DNA of 64,000 nucleotides, from NCBI GenBank assembly GCA_037951105.1, contig JBAMJV010003066.1, positions 1 through 64,000 of the forward strand, written 5' to 3'. Positions 61,301-64,000 of the stretch are shown here, in pieces. The position numbers were made by a program, and so were the translations under genes. This DNA comes from Echinarachnius parma (Eukaryota; Echinodermata; Echinoidea; Clypeasteroida; Echinarachniidae). Below the pieces are notes generated by a model. The model was not told the DNA's origin. It ran no database searches and worked only from the letters and a program-made list of their open reading frames with translations. Numbering within the stretch: the stretch's first letter is position 1; each line of letters begins with the position of its first letter.

Positions 61301-64000
61301 AGCTTCTACCTCCCAGCTCCAAGCTTCTAGCTCCCAGCTCCAAGCATCTAGCTACCAGCTCCAAGCTTCTAGCTCCCAGCTCCAAGCTTCTAGCTCCCAG
61401 CTTCAAGCATCTAGCTCCAAGCTTCAAGCTCCCAGCTCCAAGCATCTAGCTACCAGCTTCAAGCATCTAGCTCCCAGCTCCAAGCTTCTAGCTCCCAGCT
61501 CCAAGCTTCTAGCTCCCAGCTCCAAGCTTCTAGCTCCCAGCTCCAAGCATCTAGCTACCAGCTCCAAGCATCTAGCTCCCAGCTTCAAGCATCTAGCTCC
61601 CAGCTTCAAGCATCTAGCTCCAAGCTTCAAGCTCCCAGCTCCAAGCATCTAGCTACCAGCTTCAAGCATCTAGCTCCCAGCTCCAAGCTTCTAGCTCCCA
61701 GCTCCAAGCTTCTAGCTCCCAGCTCCAAGCATCTAGCTCCCAGCTTCAAGCATCTAGCTCCAAGCTCCAAGCATCTAGCTACCAGCTCCAAGCATCTAGC
61801 TCCCAGCTTCAAGCATCTAGCTCCCAGCTTCAAGCATCTAGCTCCCAGCTTCAAGCATCTAGCTCCCAGCTTCAAGCATCTAGCTCCAAGCTTCAAGCTC
61901 CCAGCTCCAAGCATCTAGCTACCAGCTTCAAGCATCTAGCTCCCAGCTCCAAGCTTCTAGCTCCCAGCTCCAAGCTTCTAGCTCCCAGCTCCAAGCATCT
62001 AGCTCCCAGCTCCAAGCTTCTAGCTCCCAGCTCCAAGCTTCTAGCTCCCAGCTCTAAGCTTCTAGCTCCCAGCTCCAAGCTTCTAGCTTCCAGCTCCAAG
62101 CTTCTAGCTCCCAGCTCCAAGCTTCTAGCTCCCAGCTCCAAGCTTCTAGCTTCAAGCTCCAAGCTTCTAGCTCCCAGCTCCAAGCTTCTAGCTCCCAGCT
62201 CCAAGCTTCTAGCTCCCAGCTCCAAGCTTCTAGCTTCCAGCTCCAAGCTTCTAGCTCCCAGCTTCAAGCATCTAGCTCCAAGCTTCTAGCTCCCAGCTTC
62301 AAGCATCTAGCTCCAAGCTTCTAGCTCCCAGCTCCAAGCTTCTAGCTCCCAGCTCCAAGCATCTAGCTCCCAGCTCCAAGCTTCTAGCTCCCAGCTCCAA
62401 GCTTCTAGCTCCCAGCTCCAAGCATCTAGCTCCCAGCTCCAAGCTTCTAGCTCCCAGCTCCAAGCATCTAGCTCCAAGCTTCTAGCTCCCAGCTCCAAGC
62501 TTCTAGCTCCCAGCTCCAAGCTTCTAGCTCCCAGCTCCAAGCATCTAGCTACCAGCTCCAAGCTTCTAGCTCCCAGCTTCAAGCATCTAGCTCCAAGCTT
62601 CAAGCTCCCAGCTCCAAGCATATAGCTACCAGCTTCAAGCATCTAGCTCCCAGCTCCAAGCTTCTAGCTCCCAGCTCCAAGCTTCTAGCTCCCAGCTCCA
62701 AGCTTCTAGCTCCCAGCTCCAAGCATCTAGCTACCAGCTCCAAGCATCTAGCTACCAGCTCCAAGCATCTAGCTCCCAGCTTCAAGCATCTAGCTCCCAG
62801 CTTCAAGCATCTAGCTCCCAGCTTCAAGCATCTAGCTCCAAGCTTCAAGCTCCCAGCTCCAAGCATCTAGCTCCCAGCTCCAAGCATCTAGCTCCCAGCT
62901 CCAAGCTTCTAGCTCCGAGCTCCAAGCTTCTAGCTCCCAGCTCCAAGCATCTAGCTCCCAGCTTCAAGCATCTAGCTCCAAGCTTCAAGCTCCCAGCTCC
63001 AAGCATCTAGCTACCAGCTTCAAGCATCTAGCTCCCAGCTCCAAGCTTCTAGCTCCCAGCTCCAAGCATCTAGCTACCAGCTCCAAGCTTCTAGCTCCCA
63101 GCTCCAAGCTTCTAGCTCCCAGCTTCAAGCATCTAGCTCCAAGCTTCAAGCTCCCAGCTCCAAACATCTAGCTACCAGCTTCAAGCATCTAGCTCCCAGC
63201 TCCAAGTTTCTAGCTCCCAGCTCCAAGCTTCTAGCTCCCAGCTCCAAGCTTCTAGCTCCCAGCTCCAAGCTTCTAGCTCCCAGCTCCAAGCATCCAGCTA
63301 CCAGCTTCAAGCTTCTAGCTCCCAGCTCCAAGCATCTAGCTACCAGCTCCAAGCATCTAGCTCCCAGCTTCAAGCATCTAGCTCCCAGCTTCAAGCATCT
63401 AGCTCCAAGCTTCAAGCTCCCAGCTCCAAGCATCTGGCTACCAGCTTCAAGCATCTAACTCCCAGCTCCAAGCTTCTAGCTCCCAGCTCCAAGCTTCTAG
63501 CTCCCAGCTCCAAGCTTCTAGCTCCCAGCTCCAAGCATCTAGCTCCCAGCTCCAAGCTTCTAGCTCCCAGCTCCAAGCTTCTAGCTCCCAGCTCCAAGCT
63601 TCTAGCTCCCAGCTCCAAGCTTCTAGCTCCCAGCTCCAAGCATCTAGCTCCCAGCTCCAAGCTTCTAGCTCCCAGCTCCAAGCTTCTAGCTCCCAGCTCC
63701 AAGCTTCTAGCTCCCAGCTCCAAGCTTCTAGCTCCCAGCTTCAAGCATCTAGCTCCCAGCTCCAAGCTTCTAGCTCCCAGCTCCAAGCTTCTAGCTCCCA
63801 GCTTCAAGCATCTAGCTCCAAGCTTCTAGCTCCCAGCTCCAAGCATCTAGCTCCAAGCTTCTAGCTCCCAGCTCCAAGCTTCTAGCTCCCAGCTCCAAGC
63901 ATCTAGCTCCCAGCTCCAAGCTTCTAGCTCCCAGCTCCAAGCTTCTAGCTTCTAGCTCCAAGCTTCTAGCTCCCAGCTCCAAGCTTCTAGCTCCCAGCTC
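55338..64000. repeat. 21 bp minisatellite array 5 (>410 copies, runs off the window)
   Basis: The longest array. It starts at the same CTTCAGAT boundary and continues to the window end. It differs internally from arrays 3 and 4, with many short higher-order blocks ending AGCTCCAAGCTTCAAGC followed by TCCCAGC (57-63 kb). CTCCAAAAGCATC slips of +2 occur twice, at about 56724 and 56782. A GCTTCCAGC variant also spreads here. There is no non-repeat interruption. Confidence 0.97.

Noticed and set aside
30466-64000. CRISPR array
   Set aside because: Units abut with no unique spacers, there are no cas genes, and the context is eukaryotic.
1-64000. tRNA, rRNA, telomeric repeat or histone clusters
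   Set aside because: I looked for their typical sequence landmarks and saw none. A covariance-model scan would be needed to exclude small RNA genes.

Overview
The window reads as animal nuclear DNA. Genes occur as short exons with GT/AG borders between long AT-rich introns, and there are several classes of eukaryotic transposon debris and very large minisatellites. I see no bacterial operons, rRNA or tRNA. The one gene I can name is ATRX, the SNF2-family chromatin remodeller. The fragments include its ADD zinc-finger domain, which fly and nematode ATRX orthologues lack, so a non-ecdysozoan marine invertebrate (for example an echinoderm, hemichordate or lancelet) is the likeliest source. The species is an inference.

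Layout. (1) 1-4.86 kb: a minus-strand remnant of a CR1-like reverse transcriptase (708-1581), two exons of an unrecognised gene (1725-2018 and 3156-3299, the first with an apparent one-base frameshift), a MITE sitting on that gene's splice donor, a deleted mariner with both inverted ends (2503-3086) and a ~140 bp tandem repeat (3930-4470). (2) 4.87-6.7 kb: a ~51 bp minisatellite of about 33 copies, then a 12 bp repeat. (3) 8.38-25.68 kb: seven tandem modules (M1-M7) of about 2-2.6 kb, each carrying up to five ATRX-derived exons. These are A (N-terminal GTVIIQPE block), B and C (the two halves of ADD), D (entry to the SNF2 ATPase, up to Walker A) and E (following helicase segment). (4) 25.68-27.78 kb: an exact-length 1,000 bp tandem duplication ending in another ATRX exon, F, from the second half of the ATPase. 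(5) 27.81 kb to the end: five more modules (M8-M12, exons B-C-D-E), each followed by a 21 bp minisatellite. Those arrays grow from 1.1 kb to more than 8.6 kb and run off the window.

Every ATRX module is broken. The lesions shared by nearly all copies are a stop at the end of exon B, a 2-base insertion in exon C and a 1-base deletion in exon E. All copies but M7 also lack 39 in-frame bases containing Walker A. The copies therefore probably descend from one already-dead ATRX fragment that was later amplified. A palindromic hAT-type MITE inside exon E of only M2-M4 and a 7.7 kb near-identical duplication (37.4-45.1 and 45.1-52.8 kb) show that amplification went on in steps.

The 21 bp minisatellite is itself three heptamers, two or three of which begin AGCT. 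It is strongly C-rich on the plus strand and stop-free in several frames on both strands, which yields long but almost certainly spurious ORFs. No intact, clearly functional protein-coding gene is visible in the window.
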